This document shows, piece after piece, positions 8,339 through 17,698 of a stretch of DNA of 64,000 nucleotides (its first letter is position 1; each line of letters opens with the position of its first letter). The notes beneath the pieces are model-generated. The model was not told where the DNA came from. It did not search any database and worked only from the letters and a program-made list of their open reading frames with translations. This DNA is from Saccharibacillus endophyticus (GTDB taxonomy: Bacteria; Bacillota; Bacilli; Paenibacillales; Paenibacillaceae). The translations under genes and the position numbers were made by a program. The DNA lies in contig NZ_JAAZWE010000003.1 of NCBI RefSeq assembly GCF_013185185.1, forward strand, positions 1 through 64,000, given 5' to 3'.

Positions 8339-9526
8339 ATGGAGACGAATACAGGGAAAAAAGTACGTTTCGGTATCATCGGAATCGGCAATATGGGAAG
8401 CTCGCACGCCAAAAGCCTGATCGACAACATCGCGGGGGCGACGTTGACGGCGGTCAGCGACGTGCGTCAAGAACGCCTGGACTGGGCGGCGGGGGCGCTG
8501 CCGGAGCAGGTGAAGCGTTACGCCGATCCCAAAGAGCTGATGCGGTCGGGAGAAGTGGATGCCGTGCTGATCGCGACGCCGCACTACGATCACCCGACTT
8601 TAGCTATGGAAGCGTTTCAATACGGACTGCACGTGCTGATCGAAAAGCCGGCGGGCGTATACACGAAAGCCGTGCGGCAGATGAACGAAGCGGCCGCCAA
8701 AGCGGCGGAATCGGGTCTGGTATTCGGCATCATGTACAATCAACGCACGAATCCGCTGTACCGCAAGCTGCGGGATTTGATCCTATCCGGCGAACTGGGC
8801 GAGATCCGGCGGACGAATTGGATCATCACCAACTGGTACCGTTCGCAGAGCTATTACGATTCCGGCGGTTGGCGCGCGACTTGGGAAGGCGAAGGCGGCG
8901 GCGTGCTGCTGAATCAGGACCCGCATCAGCTTGATCTGTGGCAGTGGACGACGGGCATGATGCCGAAGCGGATACGCGCTTTTTGCAGCTTCGGGAAAAC
9001 GCGCAATATCGAGGTGGAAGACGACGTGACCGCTTACGTGGAATACGAGAACGGGGCGACGGGCCTGTTCGTGACGACGGTGGGCGAAGCGCCGGGCACC
9101 AACCGGTTCGAGATTTCGGGCGACAACGGGAAGATCGTGGTCGAAGACGACAAGCTGACCTTTTGGAGATTGCGCACGCCGGAACCGGAATTCAACGCGA
9201 CGTACAAAGGCGGATTCGGGCAGCCGGAATGCTGGAAATGCGAGATCCCGGTCGAAAACGGAAGCGGCGGGCAGCACGAAGGCATTTTGCGCAACTTCAC
9301 GAATGCCGTTTTGCATCGGGAGCCGTTGATCGCGCCGGGCAAAGAAGGCATTCACGGACTAATGCTGTCGAACGCGATGCATCTGTCGAGCTGGACGGAC
9401 GGTTGGGTAGAGCTTCCGATCGACGAAGAAGCCTATTTGGAAAAGCTGAATGAACGAATCAAGCAGTCGACGTTCGTGAAAAAGACGGGCACGGAAGCGA
9501 CGCTCAACGTATCGGGAACGCATTGA
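8339..9526 (+). CDS. Gfo/Idh/MocA-family oxidoreductase
   Basis: A 395-residue protein with the N-terminal Rossmann motif GIIGIGNMGSSHAK, the EKPAG segment with the conserved lysine, and the C-terminal fold of inositol 2-dehydrogenase/glucose-fructose oxidoreductase relatives (GGGVLLNQDPHQLDLWQW). The start ATG at 8339 follows GGAGGGATACA. It is the first of four sugar-related genes (8339-12641) pointing the same way. The exact sugar is unknown; such clusters often oxidise and reduce at C3 of glycosides or process inositol-like compounds. Confidence 0.88.
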   Translation: METNTGKKVRFGIIGIGNMGSSHAKSLIDNIAGATLTAVSDVRQERLDWAAGALPEQVKRYADPKELMRSGEVDAVLIATPHYDHPTLAMEAFQYGLHVLIEKPAGVYTKAVRQMNEAAAKAAESGLVFGIMYNQRTNPLYRKLRDLILSGELGEIRRTNWIITNWYRSQSYYDSGGWRATWEGEGGGVLLNQDPHQLDLWQWTTGMMPKRIRAFCSFGKTRNIEVEDDVTAYVEYENGATGLFVTTVGEAPGTNRFEISGDNGKIVVEDDKLTFWRLRTPEPEFNATYKGGFGQPECWKCEIPVENGSGGQHEGILRNFTNAVLHREPLIAPGKEGIHGLMLSNAMHLSSWTDGWVELPIDEEAYLEKLNERIKQSTFVKKTGTEATLNVSGTH

Positions 9527-9597
9527 GCGCTGACGCACGACTGACGCACCGGGCGGATAGTGTAAGCTGACAACGAAAACGGGGAGGCGGAAAAAAG

Positions 9598-10377
9598 ATG
9601 AAAAGATCGACGATCGCGGCGCAGATGTATACGTTTCGCGAGCAGGCGAAAGACGAGAAGGGATTGGCGGACACGTTTTCCAAATTGAAAAAGATGGGTT
9701 ATGACGCGGTTCAAGTATCGGGGATCGGGCCGATCGAACCGCGCAAGGTCAAAGAACTGGCGATCCAAAACGATCTGACCATCTGCGCGACGCATATTCC
9801 GTATGATCGGTTGAAAGATGACCTGGACGCGGTGATCGAGCAGCATAAGCTGTGGGATTGCAAGTATGTGGGCCTGGGCATGGCGCCGGAGACATTTCGC
9901 GAAAGCGCCGACAGCTATCGGGCGTTCGCGCGGGAAGCTTCGGAGATCGGACGTAAGTTGAAGCAGCAGGATCTGCAATTCGTTTACCACAATCACCAAT
10001 TGGAGTTCGAAAAATACGACGGGCGCACGGCGATGGATATTCTGCTGGAAGAAAGCGATCCGGAAGCCTTCGGCTTCGAGCTGGACATGTACTGGGTGCA
10101 GGCGGGCGGCGGCGATCCGGCGCAGTGGGCGCACAAGGTGAAAGGGCGGATGCAGGTCGTGCACCTGAAAGACATGGAGATCGTGGACGGACAGGCCGTT
10201 TTCGCGGAAGTGGGTCACGGCAATATGAACATCCCGGCGATCATCGAAGCGTGTCGAGCAACAAATGTGGAATGGTACGTGGTGGAGCAGGACGTGTGCC
10301 GCCGCGATCCGTTCGAAAGCGCCAAAATGAGCCTGGACTATCTGCACGGGCTGCTTCAACGGGAGAAGACGCTGTAG
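9598..10377 (+). CDS. sugar phosphate isomerase/epimerase-like TIM-barrel protein
   Basis: A 259-residue member of the xylose isomerase-like TIM-barrel (AP endonuclease 2) superfamily. Likely metal ligands are seen in FVYHNHQLEFE, FELDMYWVQAGG, VVHLKDME and the final WYVVEQD segments. GGGGAGGCGG precedes the ATG. It lies between two Gfo/Idh/MocA dehydrogenase genes, a pairing typical of IolE/IolH-like or 3-keto-sugar pathways. Substrate cannot be read from the sequence. Confidence 0.87.
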   Translation: MKRSTIAAQMYTFREQAKDEKGLADTFSKLKKMGYDAVQVSGIGPIEPRKVKELAIQNDLTICATHIPYDRLKDDLDAVIEQHKLWDCKYVGLGMAPETFRESADSYRAFAREASEIGRKLKQQDLQFVYHNHQLEFEKYDGRTAMDILLEESDPEAFGFELDMYWVQAGGGDPAQWAHKVKGRMQVVHLKDMEIVDGQAVFAEVGHGNMNIPAIIEACRATNVEWYVVEQDVCRRDPFESAKMSLDYLHGLLQREKTL

Positions 10378-10450
10378 GGCTTTGCAAGGCGATGTTGGGC
10401 AGAGGCGAAGCGCGGAAGCGTGAAAAGAAGATGGGAGGATGGATAGCGGC

Positions 10451-11566
10451 ATGGGACGAAGCGACGGAATGAATTACGCGCCGAAGCACGAAGCGAAGCC
10501 TGTTGTAGGACCGGGAGAATTCATATTCGCGGCGGCGGCGCTCGATCACGGGCATATTTACGGGATGTGCAACGGACTGACGGAAGCGGGCGGTACGGTC
10601 AAGTGGGTGTACGATCCGGACGAAGCCAAGGTCGAGACGTTTATTTCGATGTTCCCGGGCGCAAAAGCAGCGGGTTCGCTGGAAGAGATCTTGGCCGATC
10701 CGGAAGTGAAATTGGTCGCTTCGGCGGCGATTCCGGCCAAGCGGGGACCGCTCGGCGTCCAAGTGATGGAGAGCGGCAAAGACTATTTCACGGATAAGGC
10801 GCCGTTCACCACGCTGGCGCAGCTTGACGAAGCGGAAGAGTGCGCGGCGCGCACGAGCCGCAAATACATGGTGTATTACAGCGAGCGGCTGCATGTGGAA
10901 AGCGCGGTGTACGCGGATCAATTGATTCGGCAGGGCGCGATCGGCCGGGTCGTGCAAGTCATGGGCACCGGGCCGCATCGGCTGAATGCGGCGGGGCGGC
11001 CGGATTGGTTTTTCCGGCGCGACGATTACGGCGGCATCCTGTGCGATATCGGCAGCCATCAGATCGAGCAGTTCCTGCATTATGCAGGCTGCAAAAGCGC
11101 GAAGGTGCTGCACAGTAAAGTGGGCAATTACCATAGCCCGGAGTATCCCGAACTGGAAGATTTCGGCGACGCGACGCTAGTCGGGGATAACGGAGCGACG
11201 CAGTATTTCCGCGTCGATTGGCTGACGCCCGCCGGACTCGGCACCTGGGGCGACGGCCGGACCGTGATCCTGGGCACGGAAGGGTATATCGAGCTGCGCA
11301 AGTATACGGACGTGGCGAGATCCGATTCGGGCGACCACGTGTTTTGGGTCGATCGGGAAGGCGAGCATTACGAGCAGGTATCCGGCAAGGTCGGCTGCCC
11401 GTTCTTCGGGCAGCTGATCCTGGACTGCCTGAATCGGACCGAGAACGCGATGACGCAGGAGCATGCTTTCACGGCGGCACGGCTTTGTCTGGAGGCGCAG
11501 GACCAGGCGCTTAATACGACGCCGGATACGCTGCGCAAGCCTGCGGCGGAAGGACGGGGTTTTTAA
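10451..11566 (+). CDS. Gfo/Idh/MocA-family oxidoreductase
   Basis: A 371-residue dehydrogenase-like protein. The usual GxGxxG at the nucleotide site is altered: the Rossmann start reads AAALDHGHIYGMCNG, like other atypical family members. DKAPF replaces the usual EKP segment, and GGILCDIGSHQIEQFLHYAG matches the catalytic-domain region. The first ATG (10439) lies inside the ribosome binding site GGGAGG, so the ATG at 10451 is preferred. Third gene of the operon. Confidence 0.83.
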   Translation: MGRSDGMNYAPKHEAKPVVGPGEFIFAAAALDHGHIYGMCNGLTEAGGTVKWVYDPDEAKVETFISMFPGAKAAGSLEEILADPEVKLVASAAIPAKRGPLGVQVMESGKDYFTDKAPFTTLAQLDEAEECAARTSRKYMVYYSERLHVESAVYADQLIRQGAIGRVVQVMGTGPHRLNAAGRPDWFFRRDDYGGILCDIGSHQIEQFLHYAGCKSAKVLHSKVGNYHSPEYPELEDFGDATLVGDNGATQYFRVDWLTPAGLGTWGDGRTVILGTEGYIELRKYTDVARSDSGDHVFWVDREGEHYEQVSGKVGCPFFGQLILDCLNRTENAMTQEHAFTAARLCLEAQDQALNTTPDTLRKPAAEGRGF

Positions 11567-11618
11567 GCTTTAATGTCAAGAAGGGTAAAGCTTAAGTTCA
11601 AGACGGAAGGTGCGACTT

Positions 11619-12641
11619 ATGGGGAAAATAGGTGCGGCCGTCATCGGCTGCGGAACGATCTTCGCTCAGCATGCTCGGGTTCTGAACGAGATGGAGGAAG
11701 CAGAGCTGCGTCTTGTCGTGGACAGCGACCCGGAGAAAGCTCGCCGGGAAGCCGAGATTTACGGCTGCGAAGCCGGAAGCGACTACAGTGACGTTTTGCG
11801 GCGTCCGGATATTCAAGTCGTGCATGTCTGCACGCCGCATCATCTGCATGCGCCGATGATCGAAGAGCTGCTCGCGGCGGGCAAGCATGTACTGACGGAG
11901 AAGCCCGTAGCGCATACGCCGGAAGCGGCAGCATCGGTTCGGGCTGCCGCGGCCAAAAGCAGCGCTCAACTGGGCGTCGTTTTTCAAAATCGGTACAACG
12001 AAAGTTCCAGGCTCATTCATGAACGGATTCAATCCGGTCAATTGGGTCGGCTGCTCTGCTTGAAAGGCATGGTGACCTGGTCCCGACCGCCGGAATATTA
12101 TACGGATAGTTCCTGGCGCGGCCGTTGGGAGACGGAGGGCGGAGGAGTGCTGATCAACCAAACGATCCATACGTTGGATTTACTGCAGTGGTTCGCGGGC
12201 GGCGATGTGCGGCGCATTACGGGCAGCGTAACGACGGACGCATTGGGCGACGTGATCGAAGTAGAGGATACGGCGCATGCCTGCATCGATTTTTCCGGCG
12301 GCGCGCGGGCTTTATTTTACGGAACCAATGCGTATCTGACGAACAGTCCGGTCGAATTGGAATTGATTTTCGAACGAGGTACGCTTCTTCAACGCCGCGA
12401 TTGCGTGTTCCTGCTGCAAGATGGCGAAGAGACTGAATTATGCCACCCTTCGCAGACGGCTACCGGCGCCAAATCGTATTGGGGAGTGAGTCATGGGCTG
12501 TTGATCCGGGACTTTTACCGACATATCCAGGAAGGACAGCACTTCTGGATTGATGCTGAGGAAGGCAGCCGGGCATTAAGTCTCGTTCATGGTATTTATG
12601 AGGCATCGCGCAGCAAGGGGACTGTGGTACCCGTGCGATAA
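11619..12641 (+). CDS. Gfo/Idh/MocA-family oxidoreductase
   Basis: A 340-residue protein with the NAD(P)-binding motif AVIGCGTIFAQHAR, the catalytic-lysine segment LTEKPVA, and GGGVLINQTIHTLDLLQWFAG. The ATG at 11619 follows GGAAGG at 8 nt. It is the last of the four-gene operon and is followed by a strong terminator at 12705. Three different members of this family in one operon suggest sequential or paired oxidation/reduction of one sugar or a set of related sugars. Confidence 0.88.
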   Translation: MGKIGAAVIGCGTIFAQHARVLNEMEEAELRLVVDSDPEKARREAEIYGCEAGSDYSDVLRRPDIQVVHVCTPHHLHAPMIEELLAAGKHVLTEKPVAHTPEAAASVRAAAAKSSAQLGVVFQNRYNESSRLIHERIQSGQLGRLLCLKGMVTWSRPPEYYTDSSWRGRWETEGGGVLINQTIHTLDLLQWFAGGDVRRITGSVTTDALGDVIEVEDTAHACIDFSGGARALFYGTNAYLTNSPVELELIFERGTLLQRRDCVFLLQDGEETELCHPSQTATGAKSYWGVSHGLLIRDFYRHIQEGQHFWIDAEEGSRALSLVHGIYEASRSKGTVVPVR

Positions 12642-12704
12642 TACCAATGATGCATGAGCGATTGAACCCGGGGAGCATCTCTATGGGAATGTGCGCGAAC
12701 AAAT

Positions 12705-12752
12705 AAAAGCAGCGCTTTACAGGGAAGAATCCCGTAAAGCGCTGCTTTTTTT
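12705..12752 (+). terminator. terminator of the oxidoreductase operon
   Basis: AGCAGCGCTTTAC pairs with GTAAAGCGCTGCT, with an inner GGGA/TCCC helix, then TTTTTTTATT. Confidence 0.93.
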
Positions 12753-12842
12753 ATTGTGCTTAAATGTCGGCGATTGCGGGAAAGTGGAAGCATGCCTGGG
12801 AAGAATTCGACAAAACCAACTCCGAGGCGTGCACGCTCTAGC

Positions 12843-12880
12843 CAAAAAACCACTTCGAACCCGTACGGGCTTGAAGTGGC
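12843..12880 (-). terminator. terminator of mprF
   Basis: Read on the minus strand, GCCACTTCAAGCCCGTACGG begins a near-perfect stem-loop ending in GAAGTGG and TTTTTT. It stands just after the mprF stop and faces the operon terminator at 12705. Confidence 0.88.
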
Positions 12881-12905
12881 TTTATGCAAGAAGGATTGTC
12901 AGATC

Positions 12906-15731
12906 TTAGTCTGTGCCTTCGCGATTGGAAGAAGGTGCCGACTTGCTTTCCGTTTGGCTGCCGCCCACCGGCATGGATTCGCCGATTTCCAACGTGTCCA
13001 GGTTGTGGTCGCGGCTTTTCGGTTTGCGGGATACCAGCACGACCAGATCGACGAGCAGAACCGGAAGCGAGACGGAGGCCGGGTAAGCCAAGTAGCGGGA
13101 CTGCCATTCCGGGAAAAACTTTTCCTTATAACGGCGCAGTCCTTCGAATCCGTAGAAATGACCTCCGTAACGGAAGACCAGATTGGCCAGCTTCTCTTCG
13201 CGCAGCGAACTGCGGCTTTTGCCTACGCTTGAGAGCGGGGCCATCCCAAGATTGAATGTTTGATAACCTTGCTCCTGGGCCCACTCGATTAATCGCGCGA
13301 AAAGCAGGTCCATCGTTCCGTTCGGCGTATTCGGCAAATGACGCATCAGATCGACGGAAATGGTGCGTCCTCCGTCATAAGCCGGGGCCAGCGTCGCGAA
13401 GGCAACGATTCGGCCTTCCGGATCGCGAAGCAGCGCGAGCGGCGAACGTTGAATGTACGACTCGTCGAACCAACCGAGCGAGAAGCCTTTTTCCTTGCGG
13501 TCGCCCAGCCAGATCGTCGAGATTTCGCGCAATTCTTCAATCAATGCGGAATCGTAAGGAGACGAATCAACCGAGAAGATATAGCCGTCCCGCTCGAAGC
13601 GGTTTTTCGCCGTGCGGAATGCCGTCATCTTTTTGCCCGAGAACGTGAAAGTTTCCAGATTGATCAAGGCTTCCTCGCCGAGTTTGAAGAAACGGTAGCC
13701 CTTCTCATGGTAGATCGACAGATAATCCGGCGATGCTTGATAGAACACGACGGCCAAGGCATATCGATCCGAGAACGCTTGAAATTCCTCGATGGCATCG
13801 CCGATCAGTTTTTTCGGTCCGAGCGGATCGCCGAGAACGACGAGTTTATCGCGCGAACGGGAATACGGAATCAATACTTTTCCGTCCTGAGCCCAGTAGA
13901 ACTGCTTGTCGCCGAGATAAAGCATGTGGGTAAGCAGGTTGCCTTCTTCTTTTTGCAAAAAGTCGTCCAAACGCTTCAATTCGTCCCCGCACGGCAGATC
14001 GGCTTCTTGGCGTTTCGGGCGAAGCAGCACTAGAATCGAGAACAAAATCCAGGCGCCGACGATTCCGCTGACCGCCATCGCGCCGTATTCGCTCGGCTGC
14101 ATGATCCATTCCGGACGGAATCCGGCAGGCAGATTATGCAGGAAGCGGGGACGGGACGAAGTGCCGATCAGGTAATACAGTCCGGCCAATACTAACGTGA
14201 ATCCGAACCAGATCCAGATTCTTTTGCGGGATAATGTGGCGCCGGAACGGTAAAAGCGGGCGCGGGAGATCCATAACAACAGTGCTACGGTCAACAGTAC
14301 CAACGCTTCTTCGTAGTCGAAAGCTTTGAAGAAGGTAAAGATCGCGCCGGCGACGAGCAGAAGCGACGTCAACCGATGCGCGCGGCGCAAACGAAGCGAG
14401 ATCCCGCTTGACAAGATAATCAGCATAAAGCCGATCACGACCGAGATTTGCTGCGACAGCTTCATGATCGGCGTCGACAGGAATCGGGCCATGAAGTGTA
14501 CGCGATCCAGCAGGCCCGGCGTCGCCGCCGACAGCAGCAGGATCAGGCCGCAGACGAGCACCAGCTTGCCGAGCGCCCATATGCCCATATCGCTCAGGAA
14601 TCCGAACTGTCCGGGCCAATTCCAGAAACGCTGCCAGTAAGCCGCCACGCCCGCGTTTTGCCGGTCGAGCTCTTCAGGGTCCGCCTTGGAAAGAGCGCCC
14701 GGCAAAGCATCCGATCCGGACTCGCCGGCCGCCGTTTCTTTCCGGATTGCTTTACGGCGGCCCGGAAGAAGTTCGAAGGCGGTCATGACCAGCGCCATCA
14801 GCCACGGAATAATGAAATAAAAGACGCGGAACAGCACGATGGTCGCAAGCGCCGTCTCCGGCTTGACGCCTGCCAATTGCAATCCGAGCAGCGCCGTGAT
14901 GTCGAAGGCTCCGATTCCGCCCGGCGCGAAGCTGACGATGCCGGCGATGGCCGCTACGCTGTAAATGGCGAGCGCTTGGCCCAGCGGCATGCCGTGCAGG
15001 AATTTGGAGCAGATCAACCAGAAGGTCAGACCCGCGAAAAACCATTCCAATACGGAAGCCATGACCGAGCTTCCGATAATGCTCCACGGAAGCCGCGTCC
15101 CTTGGCCTTCCTTGTGGAAATGCTTGGCGAACAGCTTGGAGCGCTGCATGATCAAAAAGATCGGCAGATAAAGAGCCATGCCCCATACCGCGTAGATCAA
15201 CCAACGATGCTCCGTCAGCATGGAGCCGATCGGCAGTATCCCGACAATGCCTGCCCATCCCAGCACGGAAAGGCCCGTCACCATCGTCGGGGACAAGAAC
15301 ACGATGGCCGGCGTGATCTGCCCCAGCGTAATGCCGCTGTTGCGGTACAGCAAAGCGCGAACGCCCGCACCGGTAAAGCCGGCAAATCCCAGGAAGTTAT
15401 TGAAGGTATTGGAGATCCAACCATAGCGGAACGCGGCCCACTTGGTCACGTTCAGCCGAAAATGACGACAAATCAGGAAATCGTAAGTGCTCATGACGGA
15501 TACCGCCACAAGCGAGAGCGCCAAGATCTGCACGATGTCCCAGGATGGCATGGATCGAATATCGAACAGGATCCGGGAGAAATTCAGTTTGCGAAGTTCG
15601 CCTTCGCTTTGAAAATAGACGAAGGCGATCACGGCGACCGGAATCAGCAGCCGAACGATCTTCATCCGATAAAGGAAAGCGAACAATCGCAGGATTTGCA
15701 GTCGTTCCAGTAAAGCTTTCGTACGATTCAT
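12906..15731 (-). CDS. mprF: lysylphosphatidylglycerol synthase/flippase
   Basis: A 941-residue bifunctional MprF. The N-terminal part has about 14 membrane segments including the UPF0104-type flippase core (ISNTFNNFLGFAGFTGAGVRALLYR, SFAPGGIGAFD). The C-terminal soluble domain (about 600-900) is the aminoacyl-transferase fold with DKLVVLGDPLG, SLGWFDESY and FNLGMAPLSS. It transfers lysine (or alanine) from tRNA to phosphatidylglycerol and flips it outward, lowering binding of cationic peptides and daptomycin. Start at 15731 follows TAGGTGA; an upstream ATG (15767) lacks a site. The protein is longer than the usual ~850 residues because of an inserted linker and an acidic tail. It is divergent from the Lia/Psp operon. 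Confidence 0.95.
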   Translation of the reverse strand: MNRTKALLERLQILRLFAFLYRMKIVRLLIPVAVIAFVYFQSEGELRKLNFSRILFDIRSMPSWDIVQILALSLVAVSVMSTYDFLICRHFRLNVTKWAAFRYGWISNTFNNFLGFAGFTGAGVRALLYRNSGITLGQITPAIVFLSPTMVTGLSVLGWAGIVGILPIGSMLTEHRWLIYAVWGMALYLPIFLIMQRSKLFAKHFHKEGQGTRLPWSIIGSSVMASVLEWFFAGLTFWLICSKFLHGMPLGQALAIYSVAAIAGIVSFAPGGIGAFDITALLGLQLAGVKPETALATIVLFRVFYFIIPWLMALVMTAFELLPGRRKAIRKETAAGESGSDALPGALSKADPEELDRQNAGVAAYWQRFWNWPGQFGFLSDMGIWALGKLVLVCGLILLLSAATPGLLDRVHFMARFLSTPIMKLSQQISVVIGFMLIILSSGISLRLRRAHRLTSLLLVAGAIFTFFKAFDYEEALVLLTVALLLWISRARFYRSGATLSRKRIWIWFGFTLVLAGLYYLIGTSSRPRFLHNLPAGFRPEWIMQPSEYGAMAVSGIVGAWILFSILVLLRPKRQEADLPCGDELKRLDDFLQKEEGNLLTHMLYLGDKQFYWAQDGKVLIPYSRSRDKLVVLGDPLGPKKLIGDAIEEFQAFSDRYALAVVFYQASPDYLSIYHEKGYRFFKLGEEALINLETFTFSGKKMTAFRTAKNRFERDGYIFSVDSSPYDSALIEELREISTIWLGDRKEKGFSLGWFDESYIQRSPLALLRDPEGRIVAFATLAPAYDGGRTISVDLMRHLPNTPNGTMDLLFARLIEWAQEQGYQTFNLGMAPLSSVGKSRSSLREEKLANLVFRYGGHFYGFEGLRRYKEKFFPEWQSRYLAYPASVSLPVLLVDLVVLVSRKPKSRDHNLDTLEIGESMPVGGSQTESKSAPSSNREGTD

Positions 15732-16096
15732 GAATTCACCTACAATTTTAGAAGGAATTAAACTCATACAGTTATTTCCATCGGTATACGTTCAATAAAT
15801 CTTAACATGAAAACCCCTTTTTTCGAACCGAACATCTTTGTAACCTTTTCTAAAGCACGGGAACAAAGAAGCTCTTCCTTAATATATCGACTGTACGCCG
15901 ACTATACAATGAAGCTTCGCGCAGAAGGCTTCCCTGCCTTTTACCCCGTTCCGACTTTCTATACGCTCCAAGGTCCAGATAGACCCCCGCCTCAGGTCCA
16001 GGTTCAAAAACCGCCCGCAGGCCGTGTTGCGAAAAGGCGGGAACCTCTAGAATAAAGGCATAAGGAAATTGATTCAGGAAAGGCGGTGAAAAGTTA
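15732..16096. other. 365-bp divergent control region between mprF and the Lia/Psp operon
   Basis: No gene is seen. The octamer AGGTCCAG occurs twice, at 15971-15978 and 15994-16001, 23 bp apart (about two helical turns), and the first copy is part of GGTC-cagata-GACC. A possible -10 box TAGAAT lies at 16048-16053 before the LiaI-like gene. These repeats could be sites for LiaR, but its binding sequence in this organism is not known to me. Confidence 0.45.
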
Positions 16097-16411
16097 ATGA
16101 GAAGCATGAAACTTAATATCCCGGCTATCGTACTTGTGGTACTGGGAGCGCTGATTCTGTTCGGAAAGTTCGGAAGCTTCGTAGGACTCTTGTTCGCAGC
16201 CGCGATCTTCGCGCTCGGTTATTACGGAGTCAAGACAGGGAAAACATTTCTGGGCTGGTCGCTGTTAATCGTCGGAGGATTGATGCTGCTGTCGAAATTG
16301 TCTTGGCTGATCGGCCCGCTGCTCGGGATCGCGTTGATCGCGGCAGGTATCTTCTGGATCGTCAGCAAGCGCAATGAACGCATGAACGGCCGACGCGGCT
16401 TCGGAGGCTAA
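16097..16411 (+). CDS. LiaI-like small membrane protein
   Basis: A 104-residue, almost wholly hydrophobic protein with three to four membrane segments (about residues 8-24, 27-45, 52-68, 70-88) and a basic tail. Position directly ahead of a PspA gene, and in one operon with LiaF, LiaS and LiaR, matches LiaI of Bacillus subtilis, which anchors LiaH at the membrane. Sequence identity is low-complexity and hydrophobic, so the name rests mainly on context. AGGCGGTG precedes the ATG. Confidence 0.7.
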   Translation: MRSMKLNIPAIVLVVLGALILFGKFGSFVGLLFAAAIFALGYYGVKTGKTFLGWSLLIVGGLMLLSKLSWLIGPLLGIALIAAGIFWIVSKRNERMNGRRGFGG

Positions 16412-16488
16412 CCTCCGAAAACCGGATCGGAAGTTCCCGGAAACATCTTGCATCAACGCAAACCATGCGGAGGAGGGAGAAACGCCGA

Positions 16489-17160
16489 ATGAGCATGTTC
16501 AAAAGAATGAGAGACATTACACTGGCCACTCTTAACGATAAGCTTGAAGAAAGCCAAGACCCGGTGCGGATCATTGATCAGTTCCTGGTGGAGACAAGAC
16601 AGGAGATCGGCGAGGTACAGCGCTTGTACGATCAATGCGCGCACCACAGCAAGCAGCTCCGTCAGCAGGTCGACCATGCAACGTCCATGCGCGAGAAGCG
16701 CGAGGAGCAAGCCGTGCTGGCGCTTAAGGCGGACGAGGAATCGATCGCGAAGCTGGCCTTGCAGGAAAAAATGCTGTACGAGGAAAAGGAACGTCAGTAT
16801 CTGGAACTGTGGGAGCAAAGCCAAGATACGCTCAAAGAACTGGGCGAGCAGCTCAATGTACTTAGAAACGAATATCAGACCGTTTATAACAAACGACAAT
16901 ATTACTACGCCCGGATGGAGACGCTTCGTTTGCAGCAGCGCCTGAACCGCCGCACCGGCGGTTACAACTCGGACGTACCGAAAATGTTCGACCGGCTGGA
17001 CGACCAAATGTCCTCGATCGAATACGAAACTTACAGCCTGCGCGATATCCGGAAGCTGGGTCAGGAGGCCTCGAGACAGATCGGCGAAGTCGGCAATCTG
17101 CTTGAAGAGGAAATGGCCCGCCTGAAGGAAAAATTGAAACGGGGCGAAGGAAAGGAGTAA
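16489..17160 (+). CDS. PspA/IM30 family protein (LiaH-like), copy 1
   Basis: A 223-residue, highly charged protein that is nearly all alpha-helix and coiled coil, with the family's N-terminal amphipathic helix MSMFKRMRDITLATLND. PspA proteins assemble as ESCRT-III-like rings on damaged membranes. ATG 16489 follows GGAGGAGGG; an in-frame ATG at 16465 precedes that site and is not used. The second PspA paralogue is encoded at 17699. The central region is rich in Gln/Glu (EEQAVLALKADEE, EEKERQYLELW). Confidence 0.88.
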   Translation: MSMFKRMRDITLATLNDKLEESQDPVRIIDQFLVETRQEIGEVQRLYDQCAHHSKQLRQQVDHATSMREKREEQAVLALKADEESIAKLALQEKMLYEEKERQYLELWEQSQDTLKELGEQLNVLRNEYQTVYNKRQYYYARMETLRLQQRLNRRTGGYNSDVPKMFDRLDDQMSSIEYETYSLRDIRKLGQEASRQIGEVGNLLEEEMARLKEKLKRGEGKE

Positions 17161-17166
17161 GCGAGG

Positions 17167-17697
17167 ATGCAAAGATTGTACCGCTCGACCCAGGACCGAA
17201 TGCTCACCGGACTCTGCGGCGGAATCGCGCACGAATTCGGCGTGAATCCCACGCTGCTCCGTATTCTGTTCCTTGTCGCCATCCCGCTGACCAGCGGAGC
17301 GATGCTGCCGATCTACTTTATCGCTTCGCTCGTGATTCCGAAGGAACCGACGCCGCCGTACTACCCGTACGGACCCGACGCGTACGGCCGCGATGCTTAT
17401 CGCGACCCGTATCGTCCGGATAACGCCTATGAACGCGAGCCTCACGGTTCGCGCTTCAACGGACCTCATGACCCGCGTTCGCCGAGACCGCTGGGCCAGG
17501 AACGGGAGTTTGAACGTCCTTTTCCTCCGAATCGTCCGCAACCCGCTCGCGCCAATCTGCAAAAGCGCGATATGCCGGATTCCGGAATCGACGCCATGAT
17601 GGAAGACATCGAAAAGAAAGCACTCAAAAAAGAAGTCGAAGAACTGAAAAGCAAGCTTTCCAAATACGAAAACGAGAACCAGAAAGGGGATTTATAA
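17167..17697 (+). CDS. PspC-domain protein with coiled-coil tail
   Basis: A 176-residue protein. Residues 1-60 form a PspC domain ([32 protein letters not shown], then one or two membrane segments to about residue 57). Residues 62-125 are Pro/Tyr/Arg/Asp-rich and probably unstructured. The C-terminus (about 135-176) is a short coiled coil. PspC is the membrane partner of PspA in Psp systems, so here a Psp-type sensor is built into a Lia-type operon. It starts 6 nt after the first PspA gene, and the next PspA gene starts 1 nt after its stop. Confidence 0.87.
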   Translation: MQRLYRSTQDRMLTGLCGGIAHEFGVNPTLLRILFLVAIPLTSGAMLPIYFIASLVIPKEPTPPYYPYGPDAYGRDAYRDPYRPDNAYEREPHGSRFNGPHDPRSPRPLGQEREFERPFPPNRPQPARANLQKRDMPDSGIDAMMEDIEKKALKKEVEELKSKLSKYENENQKGDL

Positions 17698-17698
17698 A

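Noticed and set aside
14448..15713. 421-codon plus-strand frame inside mprF
   Set aside because: Antisense shadow of a clear mprF frame, with low-complexity Arg/His/Gln composition and no ribosome binding site.
15807..16055. 82-codon frame in the mprF/lia gap
   Set aside because: No ribosome binding site, no known motif, and it covers the probable control region.
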